A stretch of DNA of 64,000 nt, from positions 1 to 64,000 of the forward strand of contig NZ_JAZGJP010000004.1 in assembly GCF_036408795.1 (NCBI RefSeq). Direction: 5' to 3'. This stretch comes from Olsenella_L kribbiana (GTDB lineage Bacteria; Actinomycetota; Coriobacteriia; Coriobacteriales; Atopobiaceae). Made by a program: the position numbers and the translations under genes. The notes beneath the pieces were generated by a model. The model saw only the letters and a program-made list of their open reading frames with translations. It was not told the DNA's origin and did not search any database. This document shows, in pieces, positions 18,756 to 27,025 of the stretch; the stretch's first letter is position 1; each line of letters starts with the position of its first letter.

Positions 18756-18962
18756 TCAGCAGCCTCCGCCCATGAAATAGAGGAATTCGACCGTATCCCC
18801 CTCGTGGAGCGCCGTCGTGGCAAAGGCGGAATGGTCGACGAACCCCTCGTTCACCGCGACCGTCACATATTCCGCGTTCTCCACCTTTTCGTCTGCGATG
18901 AGCTGGGCAAGCGTCTCCCTCTCGGGCACGCTCTTCTTCTCTCCGCCTACCGTGATGTTCAT
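18756..18962 (-). CDS. ThiS/MoaD-like sulfur carrier ending GGGC
   Basis: The product is 68 residues from the ATG at 18962 (MNITVGGEKKSVPE). It shows the beta-grasp pattern: ETLAQLIADEKV, then TVAVNEGFVDHS, then EGDTVEFLYFMGGGC. Most ThiS/MoaD carriers end in GG. Here residues follow the first Gly pair and the last is Cys, so the protein is probably made as a precursor. The JAMM protease two genes on would expose GG before ThiF-type activation, as in the HcyS/HcyD or QbsE/QbsD pairs. It carries sulfur as a thiocarboxylate for Cys or homocysteine synthesis. Confidence 0.88.
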   Translation of the reverse strand: MNITVGGEKKSVPERETLAQLIADEKVENAEYVTVAVNEGFVDHSAFATTALHEGDTVEFLYFMGGGC

Positions 18963-18999
18963 GGCTGTCCTTCCTGCATATCCAGACATCAGCTATGCA

Positions 19000-19254
19000 C
19001 TATTCGTCTTCGAGCTTCTTCACGTCGAGGTCGTAGGCGCCGTCCTCTGCTTCCTTGAGAGAGAGCACCTTCTGTCCGTCATCGGCAAAGCTCCTCGGCA
19101 CGTTCTGCATCGGTTCGCCTGCCGCCAGATGCACCCTCAGCACCTTGCCGATCTCGAGCTCAGCAAGCGCTGCCTTCGCCGTCACGAATGTCATCGGGCA
19201 CACCAGGTCCGTGATATCGACGGCATCTGCTATCTCGTAGGGTTCCTGTGCCAT
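19000..19254 (-). CDS. TusA-family sulfurtransferase
   Basis: The 84-residue protein has the TusA active-site pattern DLVCPMTFVTAKAALAEL (Cys in a C-P-x-T context, about residue 19), then LRVHLAAGEPMQNVPRSF. TusA proteins relay persulfide sulfur between enzymes in the cytoplasm. It is 16 bp after the sulfite reductase gene and 37 bp before the ThiS-like gene, so it likely passes reduced sulfur onto the carrier system. It is complete. Confidence 0.88.
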   Translation of the reverse strand: MAQEPYEIADAVDITDLVCPMTFVTAKAALAELEIGKVLRVHLAAGEPMQNVPRSFADDGQKVLSLKEAEDGAYDLDVKKLEDE

Positions 19255-19270
19255 CGCTCTCTCCTTGCTG

Positions 19271-20197
19271 CTATGCCACCGGGGCTGGCGGCTCGACCTC
19301 TACCGAATCTGCCTTGGGGCATCCCTCAGGCGCTGCCTCGTCGTAGGCCTTCCTGATTACCGGCACGAAGCTCTCCCAGCCTTCGCGGTCGAGACAGAAC
19401 TTGAAGCGGTCGCCGGGAATTGCATGGTCGTCGTACCACTGGATCGTCGCATCGGCCACGGCGAGCAGCTGCTCGTCGGACTCGACCGGCGGCAGGAGCT
19501 TCCTGCCCCTCGTGATGTGGTTGCCGAAGAGGCCGCCGAACGTGAGGTTGTAGACCGTCTGGTAGTTCCAGGAGGCGACCGGGCACTTCTGCGAGCACTT
19601 GCCGCAGGAGACGCACTTCGTGTAGTCGACGACGATTCTCTTCCCGTCATCCGTGATGGCGCCCGGCTTGCAGACCTTGGAGCAGATGCCGCAATGGATG
19701 CAGGCATCCGGCTTCCACTGGACCTTCCTGCCGCCCTTGATACCGAGATCGTTCTCCTCGGCCTTGAGGCAGTTGTTCTGGCAGCCCGTGACGCCGAACT
19801 TGAACTTGCCCGGAAGATCGCGTCCGAAGTAGCGCTCATCGAGCATCGTCGCGACCTTGTAGGAATCGATATTGCCGGAGGGGCAGACAGCAGATCCCTG
19901 GCAGCCTGTGACCGTGCGCACACGCGCACCGCAGCAGCCCGGCTCGACGCCGTATTCTGCGAGCAGGGCCTTCACGGCATCAGCGTCCTCAACCTTGATG
20001 AAGGGGATCTCGATGGCCTGGCGGCTCGTCAGATGGATGTAGCCATGGCCGAAGGCGTCAGCCACCTTGGAGATGCCGATAAGCTGGCGGGCATCCAGAT
20101 GTCCTGCCGTGATATGGAGGCGCAGCGAGTAGAAGCCTTTCTGCTTCTGCGCCATGAAGCCGCCCTTCTTGAGCGCGGCATTGTCGATCTTTGCCAT
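19271..20197 (-). CDS. Low-molecular-weight siroheme sulfite/nitrite reductase with two 4Fe-4S ferredoxin motifs
   Basis: The product is 308 residues. The N-terminal ferredoxin-like half (FYSLRLHITAGHLDARQL) precedes the siroheme/4Fe-4S ligands VTGCQGSAVCPSG and GVTGCQNNCLKAEEND. An inserted ferredoxin module follows (CIHCGICSKVCKPGAI and CVSCGKCSQKCPVAS), then the C-terminal lobe. This layout matches small assimilatory or Dsr-like sulfite reductases of anaerobes. As first gene of the operon it supplies sulfide or persulfide to TusA and the carrier. A nitrite reductase function is less likely given these neighbours. Confidence 0.9.
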   Translation of the reverse strand: MAKIDNAALKKGGFMAQKQKGFYSLRLHITAGHLDARQLIGISKVADAFGHGYIHLTSRQAIEIPFIKVEDADAVKALLAEYGVEPGCCGARVRTVTGCQGSAVCPSGNIDSYKVATMLDERYFGRDLPGKFKFGVTGCQNNCLKAEENDLGIKGGRKVQWKPDACIHCGICSKVCKPGAITDDGKRIVVDYTKCVSCGKCSQKCPVASWNYQTVYNLTFGGLFGNHITRGRKLLPPVESDEQLLAVADATIQWYDDHAIPGDRFKFCLDREGWESFVPVIRKAYDEAAPEGCPKADSVEVEPPAPVA

Positions 20198-20560
20198 GTC
20201 CTCTCCCCTCTCCAGCCGGAGCTGGTCATAAATTTCAGCATAGGCGCCCAGATGGGCTCTCCCCTACTACCTCTTTTCTATGTTTGGCTATCGCTTTGGC
20301 AGATTGCAGAATTCATTGTTTCCTATATAGAGACCCCTGTCAGCCACGCCCCCCCGGAAGAGACAGGCCGAGAGCAGCTGCGGGATGTGCGACAGGGACA
20401 AAGGAGCTGCATCCCGGAGCGCCTCCAGATCCTGAGCATCCCAGCCTCGGGGCATCGCCTTCTTCCTGTGTCTGGGAGCGCCGTCTGCCAGCAGCTGGTA
20501 CGGACTGCCGGGCCGTCCGCTACAATGCAGGAGATAACCGCCGTCTTGCCGAGGAGCTCC
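20198..20560 (+). promoter_or_regulatory. Divergent intergenic region with candidate licT promoter and leader
   Basis: This 363-bp gap separates the sulfur operon (minus) from licT (plus). A possible plus-strand promoter is TTGCAG at 20304-20309 and TATAGA at 20326-20331 (16-bp spacing). A leader of about 220 nt follows. It contains several GC-rich inverted repeats, including one around 20,500-20,530 (CGGAC / GTCCG), but I could not define a clear ribonucleic antiterminator site. GAGGAG at 20551-20556 is the licT ribosome-binding site. Confidence 0.35.
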
Positions 20561-21403
20561 ATGCGCGTCATCAAGAGCATCAACAACAATGCTGCCATCT
20601 GCGTAGATGGCAAGGGACGCGAGCTCATCGCGCTCGGAAATGGCATCGGCTTCGGCACGGTTCCCCGCGAGGTCCCACTCTCCGACATCAAGCGCACCTT
20701 CTACGGCGTCGACCCCAAATACCTGGGACTTGTGAGCGAGCTTCCCGAAGATGTGCTCGAATTCGCGGCACAGCTTGCAGACCTTGCCCGTTCGGGACTT
20801 TCCTACGAGCTCTCGCCGAACCTGCCTGTCACGCTTGCCGACCATGTCGCCTTTGCAATCAAGCGCGCCGAAGAGCATATGGTCGTCGAGATGCCGCTTG
20901 CCTTCGATGTGCAGCAGAGCTATCCGGCCGAGTACCGCATCGGCGAGATGGCAGTGCATGGCATCGAGCGCACCTTCAGCGTGCATCTTCCCCGTACGGA
21001 GGCTGTCGGCATCGCCCTCTCGATCGTGAACAGCGCCGTCTCTGCAAGCACCCACGATACGGAGCGCCAGCAGATGACGGAACGCCTGATCGAGGGCAGC
21101 ACGAAGATAGTGGAGAGGCGGCTCGGGATCGAGGTCGAGCGCGATTCCTTCGACTATGCCCGCTTCGCGACCCATATGCGCTACCTGATAGGCCGGCTGA
21201 TCTCTGGCGAGCATGCCTCTTCGGGCGCAGCCGCCCTGCTGCCGGAGCTTCTGGAGCGCTACCCGGAAGTGTCTTCCTGCGGCAATGCCGTCGCAGACTA
21301 TCTCGGGCAGAATCTCATGAAGACGCTCGACGAGGAGGAGCGGGTCTATCTGATCCTGCATGTGAACCGCGTCTTTGAGCGCGCGACGGCAAAACGTCTC
21401 TAG
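20561..21403 (+). CDS. licT: BglG/LicT-family transcriptional antiterminator
   Basis: The product is 280 residues. The RNA-binding CAT domain is MRVIKSINNNAAICVDGKG (about 1-55). Two PRD modules follow with the expected His positions: PRD1 (LADHVAFAIKRAEE, IGEMAVHGIERTFSVHLP) and PRD2 (RFATHMRYLIGRLI, YLILHVNRVFER). The protein blocks a terminator in a target leader when its sugar is present and is controlled by PTS phosphorylation. It sits 284 bp upstream of a PTS EIIBC gene, the expected target. I chose the ATG at 20561, preceded by GAGGAG; the longer open frame upstream is antisense to the sulfite reductase gene. Confidence 0.92.
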   Translation: MRVIKSINNNAAICVDGKGRELIALGNGIGFGTVPREVPLSDIKRTFYGVDPKYLGLVSELPEDVLEFAAQLADLARSGLSYELSPNLPVTLADHVAFAIKRAEEHMVVEMPLAFDVQQSYPAEYRIGEMAVHGIERTFSVHLPRTEAVGIALSIVNSAVSASTHDTERQQMTERLIEGSTKIVERRLGIEVERDSFDYARFATHMRYLIGRLISGEHASSGAAALLPELLERYPEVSSCGNAVADYLGQNLMKTLDEEERVYLILHVNRVFERATAKRL

Positions 21404-21540
21404 CACCCACCGTTCACGGTAGAAATCCGACCGTTCGCCTCTCGGTGCCCTGCATCCTGCTTCCGACAGCCCTATTCTCTCCCATGCATTGGGTGCTACG
21501 CACTGGACTTCGCTCCACGAGGCATTACCAAGGCTGGGAC

Positions 21541-21596
21541 GCACAGATTCTGTGTGCCCTGCTGCTCTGGTATGGCTCGGGGGGCATTTTTTGTAT
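21541..21596 (+). terminator. Candidate conditional terminator in the PTS leader (LicT target)
   Basis: The licT-PTS gap holds overlapping inverted repeats followed by T6 (about 21589-21594). One stem is CGCACAG/CTGTGTG (21542-21558). A second possible stem pairs GCCC (about 21558-21561) with the GGGGGGC just before the T tract. Overlapping stems ahead of a T tract fit antitermination control by the adjacent LicT, but the stems are imperfect. The PTS ribosome-binding site GGGAGG follows at about 21,676. Confidence 0.4.
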
Positions 21597-21687
21597 GCAG
21601 CTATCCTCCGAAGCCGGAGGATGGCGCCTCCTCCAGAAGCCAGAGCAGATGGAGTATCTGGTCACGCTCTGATCTGGGAGGCAAGAG

Positions 21688-23163
21688 ATGGCAGACAACG
21701 AACGCATTGCCGCAGAGGTCCTCGACGCTGTCGGCGGCAAGGACAACATCACAAGCATCGCGCACTGCATGACAAGGCTGAGGATCAACCTGAAGGACGA
21801 ATCGGTCCCCGACGACGACAGGATCAAGGCTATCAAGGGAGTGCTCGGCTGCCAGTGGTCGGGTGGCCAGTATCAGGTCATCATCGGCCAGAACGTACCC
21901 AAGGTCTACGATGCGATCGTGAAGCTCGGCGTCTCTGCCGGCGGCGCGATTGACGAGAACCTCGATGACGACAAGCAAAAGGAGCCCTGGTCGGCAAAGC
22001 GTGTCGGACAGGCAATCCTCAACTATCTCTCGAAGACCATGGTCGCTGCCATCCCTGTCATGATGGGCGCAGCAATGTTTCGCACCATCGCTGTCATCGC
22101 AGGCCCAGGCATGCTCAATGTGTGGTCTGCCGACTCCGAGATCTATAACCTGTTCTACAACTGGATCTACGACGCCGGCTTCTACTTCATGCCGATATAC
22201 CTCGGATACTCGGCAGCACAGCAGCTTGGCGCCTCGAAGATGCTCGGCATGATGATGGGCGGCATCCTCATCGCGCCTGATTTCGTGAACATCGTCACGG
22301 CCGCAGCCGATACCGGCCAGGCCTTCACGTCGGTCTATGGCATACCCGCCATGCTCAATACCTACTCATCGACCGTGCTTCCGATCCTTCTCTGCATGCC
22401 TGTGCTCTGGCAGGTGGAAAAGCTCTTCAAGCGCGTGATTCCCGACATGCTCTCCACCGTCTTCGTGCCCTTCCTCACAATGTTCGTGATGGTTCCCGTC
22501 GGCCTCTGCGCACTCGCCCCGATCGGCTCCGTGCTCGGCAATGCATTCGGCAACCTCATGTTCTCGTTCGGCAACGCCGGCGGCATCGCGACCATCCTTG
22601 CTCTCACGATCATCGCTGCCCTCTGGGAGTTCTTGGTCATGACCGGCATGCATCAGGTGCTTCTCATGCTTGGCATCATGCAGCTTCTGACGCTCGGCTC
22701 CGATTCCTGTGTCATGGTTGCCGGCGGCATCGCCCAGTTCGCGACCTGGGGCATGGCATTCGGCGCCTTCCTGAGGCTCAGGGAGCCCGATGAGCGTGGC
22801 GCCAACCTCGGCTACTTCCTCTCGGGCATTCTCGGCGGCGTCACAGAGCCTGCGCTCTATGGCTGCGGCTTCAAGTACACGCACTGCTTTGCCGGCATGA
22901 TCGCAGGCGGCGCTATCGGCGGCGCTATCGCAGGCATCTTCCATGTCACGACCTATGTCCTCGGCGCCACCAACATCCTGGGTGTTGTCGGATTCGTTGC
23001 CGGAGGCACGTTCAACATGGTGATGGGATGCATCGCCTCTGCTGTCGCCTTCATCGCTGCCGCTGCCATCTCCTACAGCTTCGGCTTCACGAAGGAGCAG
23101 CTTGCAGCTGACCGGCAGGCCGCAGAAGAAGCTGCTGCAAAGAAGGCAGCCCTCAAGGCATAA
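21688..23163 (+). CDS. PTS beta-glucoside-family EIIBC sugar permease
   Basis: The product is 491 residues. The IIB domain (1-90) has the phosphorylatable Cys in ITSIAHCMTRLRINL. The IIC domain has about ten membrane segments and the conserved GILGGVTEPALYGCGFKY near the C-terminus. No IIA domain is attached; the Ala/Lys-rich tail (AAEEAAAKKAALKA) ends the protein, so EIIA must come from elsewhere. It imports and phosphorylates a beta-glucoside-type sugar. The ChbG deacetylase gene follows after 36 bp and suggests an N-acetylated disaccharide such as chitobiose as a candidate substrate. Confidence 0.92.
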   Translation: MADNERIAAEVLDAVGGKDNITSIAHCMTRLRINLKDESVPDDDRIKAIKGVLGCQWSGGQYQVIIGQNVPKVYDAIVKLGVSAGGAIDENLDDDKQKEPWSAKRVGQAILNYLSKTMVAAIPVMMGAAMFRTIAVIAGPGMLNVWSADSEIYNLFYNWIYDAGFYFMPIYLGYSAAQQLGASKMLGMMMGGILIAPDFVNIVTAAADTGQAFTSVYGIPAMLNTYSSTVLPILLCMPVLWQVEKLFKRVIPDMLSTVFVPFLTMFVMVPVGLCALAPIGSVLGNAFGNLMFSFGNAGGIATILALTIIAALWEFLVMTGMHQVLLMLGIMQLLTLGSDSCVMVAGGIAQFATWGMAFGAFLRLREPDERGANLGYFLSGILGGVTEPALYGCGFKYTHCFAGMIAGGAIGGAIAGIFHVTTYVLGATNILGVVGFVAGGTFNMVMGCIASAVAFIAAAAISYSFGFTKEQLAADRQAAEEAAAKKAALKA

Positions 23164-23199
23164 GATGGATGAGCAAGCGAACAGAGAGGATGGTTGCAC

Positions 23200-23973
23200 A
23201 TGAAGCGTCTGCTTCTGAGAGCTGACGATCTGGGATACAGCTACGCCGTGAATCTCGGCATCGTCCGTGCCGTGAAGGATGGGGTCATACGCTCCGTGGG
23301 GCTCATGCCGAACATGCCGGAGGCCAAACGCGGGCTCTCCTGGCTCAGAAACGAAGACATCGCGATTGGCCAGCACACGAATGTCTGCCTCGGCACGCCG
23401 TGCGCAGACCCTGCGACGATTCCGAGCCTCGTGGACGAGAACGGCCAGTTCAAGAGCAGCAGGACCTTCCGCCAGAGCTTCAGGGAGGGCATCGACTTCG
23501 TCGACTACGACGATGCGGTGCGCGAGATCGAGGCGCAGCATGCCCGCTTTGTCGAGCTTGTGGGCAGAGAGCCGGACTACTTCGAGGCACATGCCGTCAT
23601 GTCGAAGACGCTGAACCAGGCAATCTCTGATGTGGCAGCAAAGCACCACCTGAAGGAGCAGAAGGCCTCCTTCGACCCCGCAAACCACGTGCTCTGCGGC
23701 ACGACCGAGGTCCGCATGTTCTGCGAGGACATGCTGCCACCCGAGCAGTACCATCCCGCAGTCTTCATCCGGCGCACGGCAGAAGGTCTCAAGGACGGCG
23801 AGACCGGAGTCATAGTGCTGCATCCAGGATATCTCGATGCCTACATCCTGGAACATTCCTCCCTCACGCAGAACCGTACGAAAGAGGTCGATGCCCTGAT
23901 CGATTCTGACCTCAGAGCCTGGCTCGAAGCGCAGGAAGACCTCGAGCTCATCGACTATCGGGATATCGCCTAG
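23200..23973 (+). CDS. chbG: ChbG/YdjC-family carbohydrate deacetylase
   Basis: The product is 257 residues. The YdjC fold is marked by LLLRADDLGYSYAVNLGI (metal-binding Asp pair), IAIGQHTNVCLGTP (metal His), a middle region with YFEAHAVMSKT, and GVIVLHPGYLDAYIL. ChbG enzymes remove an acetyl group from phosphorylated chitobiose or related N-acetyl sugars so that downstream hydrolases can act. It probably shares a transcript with the PTS gene. The ATG at 23200 follows GAGAGGA by 10 nt; a TTG two codons earlier is also possible. Confidence 0.9.
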   Translation: MKRLLLRADDLGYSYAVNLGIVRAVKDGVIRSVGLMPNMPEAKRGLSWLRNEDIAIGQHTNVCLGTPCADPATIPSLVDENGQFKSSRTFRQSFREGIDFVDYDDAVREIEAQHARFVELVGREPDYFEAHAVMSKTLNQAISDVAAKHHLKEQKASFDPANHVLCGTTEVRMFCEDMLPPEQYHPAVFIRRTAEGLKDGETGVIVLHPGYLDAYILEHSSLTQNRTKEVDALIDSDLRAWLEAQEDLELIDYRDIA

Positions 23974-24046
23974 AGCGAGGCATCATCCTCAGCAGAAGGC
24001 AGCACTGCAGACAAGCAGGGCTGCCTTCTCGCTTTGTCCGAACATA

Positions 24047-24244
24047 TCAATCAGACTGCCCTTTCTGCCTCAACGCGAGCATGTAGCGCGCAGAGCGTCT
24101 GTCGCTCTGCTTCGTCAGGACTCCGGCATCCGTCAGCTGCTGAAGTATTTCCCGTACGCGCCGGGCGCTCAGACCAAGGGCTCCGGCAACCAAGGAAGCA
24201 CTAATTTCTTCATGCTCGCCGAAGAGTGCCCATATTGCAGCCAT
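24047..24244 (-). CDS. Small winged-HTH protein or fragment
   Basis: The 65-residue product has a helix-turn-helix pattern: SASLVAGALGLSARRVREIL then LTDAGVLTKQSDRRSARYM (wing). It resembles the C-terminal winged helix seen on AlbA/Fic-type proteins, so it may be a fragment of a larger lost gene. No good ribosome-binding site precedes the ATG; the upstream DNA consists of short repeats of CGGCGGCTTAT. Function unknown. Confidence 0.4.
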   Translation of the reverse strand: MAAIWALFGEHEEISASLVAGALGLSARRVREILQQLTDAGVLTKQSDRRSARYMLALRQKGQSD

Positions 24245-24660
24245 CCTATCGGCGGCTTATCGGCGGCTTATCGGAGATAGCCGCCGATAGACTGGCTTGG
24301 CGAATCCCCAGCCCCTGAAATGGCATGGTATACGGGCATTCACGCACCGGTGTCTGTCATGACATCGGCAGAGCTGCAGTGTCACTCCTGGCACCGAGGG
24401 GCGCAGAAACACGTTGCCGCCATCTTCCTCGAACCCCAGCACAGCACAGATTTTGAAAGCACATGCCGCATCGTCGCCGCCCAGGATGGATGGACGGCCA
24501 AAAAGGCATGCCCTGAATCGGCGGCAGACACTCGCCTTCCGGCCAGGCCGCAGAAAAGACCTCAAGAGAGGGCACGGATCCGTCCCGCTTCTGCCAGGAA
24601 CGTTCTCCATCGCTGCTGCCTATCCATGAGGCTGCAGGAGGTCTGAAATCAGATGCCGGA
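24245..24660. other. 416-bp stretch with no recognisable gene; short GC-rich repeats
   Basis: At 24,247-24,290 the motif CGGCGGCTTATCGG is repeated in tandem and then inverted (GATAGCCGCCGATAG), giving a possible hairpin. The rest has open frames on both strands, but none has a family-like sequence, a ribosome-binding site, or codon use like the neighbours. It may be decayed coding sequence. Confidence 0.4.
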
Positions 24661-25125
24661 CTAGCCCTGCGCCCCGAAATCGCAGACCGCGCCGATTGTC
24701 CGAGCAACCTTCTCGAGGCCTTCGGCATCGGCAGCCGAGAAGCGGTTCTTGAATGTGCTGTCGATATCGAGCACGCCGACAAGCTGTCCTTTGCTGTGAA
24801 TCGGCACAACGATCTCAGACTGGGATGCGCTGTCGCAGGCGATATGTCCCGGGAAGGCATGAACATCAGGCACGAGCTGGGTCTTGTCTGTCTGAACTGC
24901 CGTGCCGCAGACGCCTTTGCCAACAGGGATATGCACGCAGGCCACCTTGCCCTGGAAGGGGCCAAGCACGAGCTGGCCATCCTTCATCAGATAGAAGCCT
25001 GCCCAGCTGATGCGCTCCATTGTCTCGAAGATGAGTGCAGAGGCATTCGGAAGGAAGCAGTACCAGGCAGGATCTGCCTCGGCAATGGATGAGATCTGTT
25101 CGCACAGCAGTTCATAGTCGATCAT
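24661..25125 (-). CDS. msrC: Free methionine-(R)-sulfoxide reductase (GAF domain)
   Basis: The 154-residue single-GAF protein has three conserved Cys in the fRMsr pattern: GKVACVHIPVGKGVCGTAV and AFPGHIACDSASQSEIVVPI. YLMKDGQLVLGPFQGK and LVGVLDIDSTFKNRFS are also typical. It reduces free Met-R-sulfoxide in the cytoplasm using thioredoxin. The ATG at 25125 (MIDYELL) is the natural start; the longer upstream frame is an artefact. It stands alone between the 24.3-kb gap and the AraC gene. Confidence 0.9.
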   Translation of the reverse strand: MIDYELLCEQISSIAEADPAWYCFLPNASALIFETMERISWAGFYLMKDGQLVLGPFQGKVACVHIPVGKGVCGTAVQTDKTQLVPDVHAFPGHIACDSASQSEIVVPIHSKGQLVGVLDIDSTFKNRFSAADAEGLEKVARTIGAVCDFGAQG

Positions 25126-25226
25126 GCCAGCTCCTTGGTATTGCGGGTTTTCGCCAGTATGCTGCCATGAGGCTGCATTGTCCATCGCAGGAGCAAAGGA
25201 CCATAACTGGCTGGTTCCTGGACCCC

Positions 25227-26090
25227 CTATTCCGCGTGCCCCTTCCGCCATTCCGGCAGACTCCTGCCGCGCCAGGATGCAGAGGCCCTGAGGAAGCTGC
25301 TGAGCTCGAGATAGCCCAGAAGATAGGCAATCTCTCCAGTGTCCAAGGCGGCAGCAGACAGATAGTGCTTTGCAAGAAGCTCGCGTGCATGGTTGAGCTG
25401 CTTCTGGAACGTCGTGCCTTCGTCTGAGAGCCTGCGCTGAAGCGTGTGCCTGCTCACGCCGAGACGGCGCGCAATATCGTCCGCGCCGCACTCTCCTGCC
25501 GGCAAAGCCTCGATGAGAGCACTCCTGACATGTGCCGGGAACGACTCGTCCGTCTCGAGCTCTGCAAGCCTGCGTCCGAGCTCGGGCTCGAAATAGCTCC
25601 ACATCGCATCGTCTGCGCTCACGAACGGCATATCCCTGTCGGACGAGGCAAAGGACAGGATATTCCTCGGTCCCACCTCAACGGCGCATCCCAGATAGGC
25701 TGCAGACGAGCTGTCTTCGGGCACTTCCTGCATCTCGGCTGCGACAGGCGAGATATCCTGCTTCGTGGCCTTGCCGATGAGGTTCACGAGGAAGGCGAAT
25801 TCCACCTCGACAAGGAATGCTGGCATCCTGAGCTCTGCATCCCCGCAGATCATCTCGACCGAGAGCGTGCCTTCCCCTTCATGCACGATGAACTCCATAG
25901 GTCCGATGAGTCGCTTGCAGCGGGCAAGGCGCCCGATGCATGCCCTTCCATCGTGCGAGCAGTAGGCTGCACATATCGGAGGGCTGGACTGCTCGATCCC
26001 TTCCGCCGATGCCATCTTCACGGCAGCGTCCTCATCATCTGCCAGCCTGTCGACAGCCTCCATGAAGGCAAAGTACCCTGACACTGTCAT
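25227..26090 (-). CDS. AraC-family transcriptional regulator
   Basis: The product is 287 residues. The N-terminal about 180 residues resemble the AraC ligand-binding type found in OruR/ArgR-like regulators (EFIVHEGEGTLSVEMICG, FLVEVEFAFLVNLIG). The C-terminal double HTH is clear: ADDIARRLGVSRHTLQRRLSDEGTTFQKQLN, then GEIAYLLGYLELSSFLRASASWRGRSL. It is downstream of the broken dpaL gene on the same strand. Many relatives control amino-acid or amine catabolism, which would fit the decayed cluster, but the target is not known. Confidence 0.88.
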   Translation of the reverse strand: MTVSGYFAFMEAVDRLADDEDAAVKMASAEGIEQSSPPICAAYCSHDGRACIGRLARCKRLIGPMEFIVHEGEGTLSVEMICGDAELRMPAFLVEVEFAFLVNLIGKATKQDISPVAAEMQEVPEDSSSAAYLGCAVEVGPRNILSFASSDRDMPFVSADDAMWSYFEPELGRRLAELETDESFPAHVRSALIEALPAGECGADDIARRLGVSRHTLQRRLSDEGTTFQKQLNHARELLAKHYLSAAALDTGEIAYLLGYLELSSFLRASASWRGRSLPEWRKGHAE

Positions 26091-26209
26091 GCTCGGCGTC
26101 TACGCGAAAACGTATCCTTGGGGACTCCTGCAGCCCCTCAGGGCTTCCTCTGCATTGATACCGAAAGAGGCAGGCATGCGCGGATATTCCCTGTCCAGGA
26201 TATAGCGCT

Positions 26210-26849
26210 TCAGCCATAGCCCTGCATGATCCAGCTCAGAATCTTCTCGTAGCCCTCCCAGGCCGTATCCTGCACAATCACACCGTGCTCGGCCTCGGAA
26301 GCTTCTTTCGCGGCGAGACGCACGCAGTCGTCGTAGTTCAGGTCCTCGATCGTGACCTGGGCACCTTCCTTCGCGATGTTGTCGTAGCGCGTCTTCGTTG
26401 TGCCCTTCGGCATATACACGACCACCTTCTGGTGCAGGCGCTTCGCTGCCCAGGCGACGCCGCGGCCATGGTTGCCATCTGTTGCCGTGAAGAACGTGGC
26501 CTGGCCGAAGTCATGCTCGAGCTGCTCGCTCGTCAGATAGTCGAAGCTCATCTCGGAGACATCCTTGCCCGTCTCCTCTGCGATATAGCGTGCCATTGCA
26601 AAGGAGCCGCCGAGCGCCTTGAAGGCATTGAGGCCAAAGCGGTAGGACTCGTCCTTTACGAAGAGGCCGCCCAGGCCCAGGCGCTCTGCCATGCCGGAAA
26701 GATTGGCAAGCGGCGTCACAGACTACTGCGGGAAGCTCTGGTGGAAGGCGCTGGCCTTCGAGACATTCTCGAGCGACATGATCTCGAGATTTCTGTCCCC
26801 GCTCTTCGGCATCCTATTGGCAACCCACTTGATTTCAGGCTCCATCATG
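26210..26849 (-). pseudogene. dpaL: Diaminopropionate ammonia-lyase remnant (internal amber stop, C-terminal deletion)
   Basis: The N-terminal part (from ATG near 26849) reads EIKWVANRMPKS and SKASAFHQSFPQ, then an in-frame TAG at about 26,720, then SVTPLANLSGMAERLGL in the same frame. The PLP-Lys region follows (LNAFKALGGSFAMARY), as does GNHGRGVAWAAKRL. The Tyr expected before the TPL motif in DpaL/YgeX is replaced by TAG. The frame then ends after SWIMQGYG at 26,210, where about 190 more residues are expected. Intact DpaL (about 400 residues) cleaves diaminopropionate and sits in purine-degradation clusters. Even with read-through, the protein would lack its C-terminal half. Confidence 0.88.
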
Positions 26850-26864
26850 CATCATTCCATACAT

Positions 26865-26930
26865 ATTGTCTTGCAACAATACTTTTTGTTTGTCTCTTCT
26901 CATTAAAGCAGAGTACTAACTATTTGTAAG
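26865..26930 (-). promoter_or_regulatory. Promoter/operator region of the dpaL remnant
   Basis: Read on the minus strand, TTACAA and TTTAAT are spaced by about 16 bp (about 26,930 to 26,900), a plausible sigma-70 promoter. A palindrome TATTGT-N6-ACAATA lies just before the start codon (about 26,865-26,885). TACTAACTATTTGTAAG (26,914-26,930) closely matches the motif at 28,108-28,123, so the two sites may bind the same regulator. Confidence 0.45.
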
Positions 26931-27025
26931 CATATCTGACACACATTTAGTTTCATCCGCGAACGGCAAAATCAGGGGTGCAGATGGAAAAGCCGGCTCC
27001 GGAGCATCCAGAGCCGGCGAAAAGG

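Noticed and set aside
19265..20560. N-terminal extension of the LicT frame, giving a 712-residue plus-strand protein
   Set aside because: The first 430 codons are antisense to the sulfite reductase gene and have no family pattern. LicT starts at 20561 with its own ribosome-binding site.
20288..21544. 418-residue minus-strand frame antisense to LicT
   Set aside because: No family pattern, and it opposes a well-supported gene.
22366..23856. 496-residue minus-strand open frame over the PTS and ChbG genes
   Set aside because: Antisense shadow of GC-rich genes; His/Glu/Asp-rich composition with no motif.
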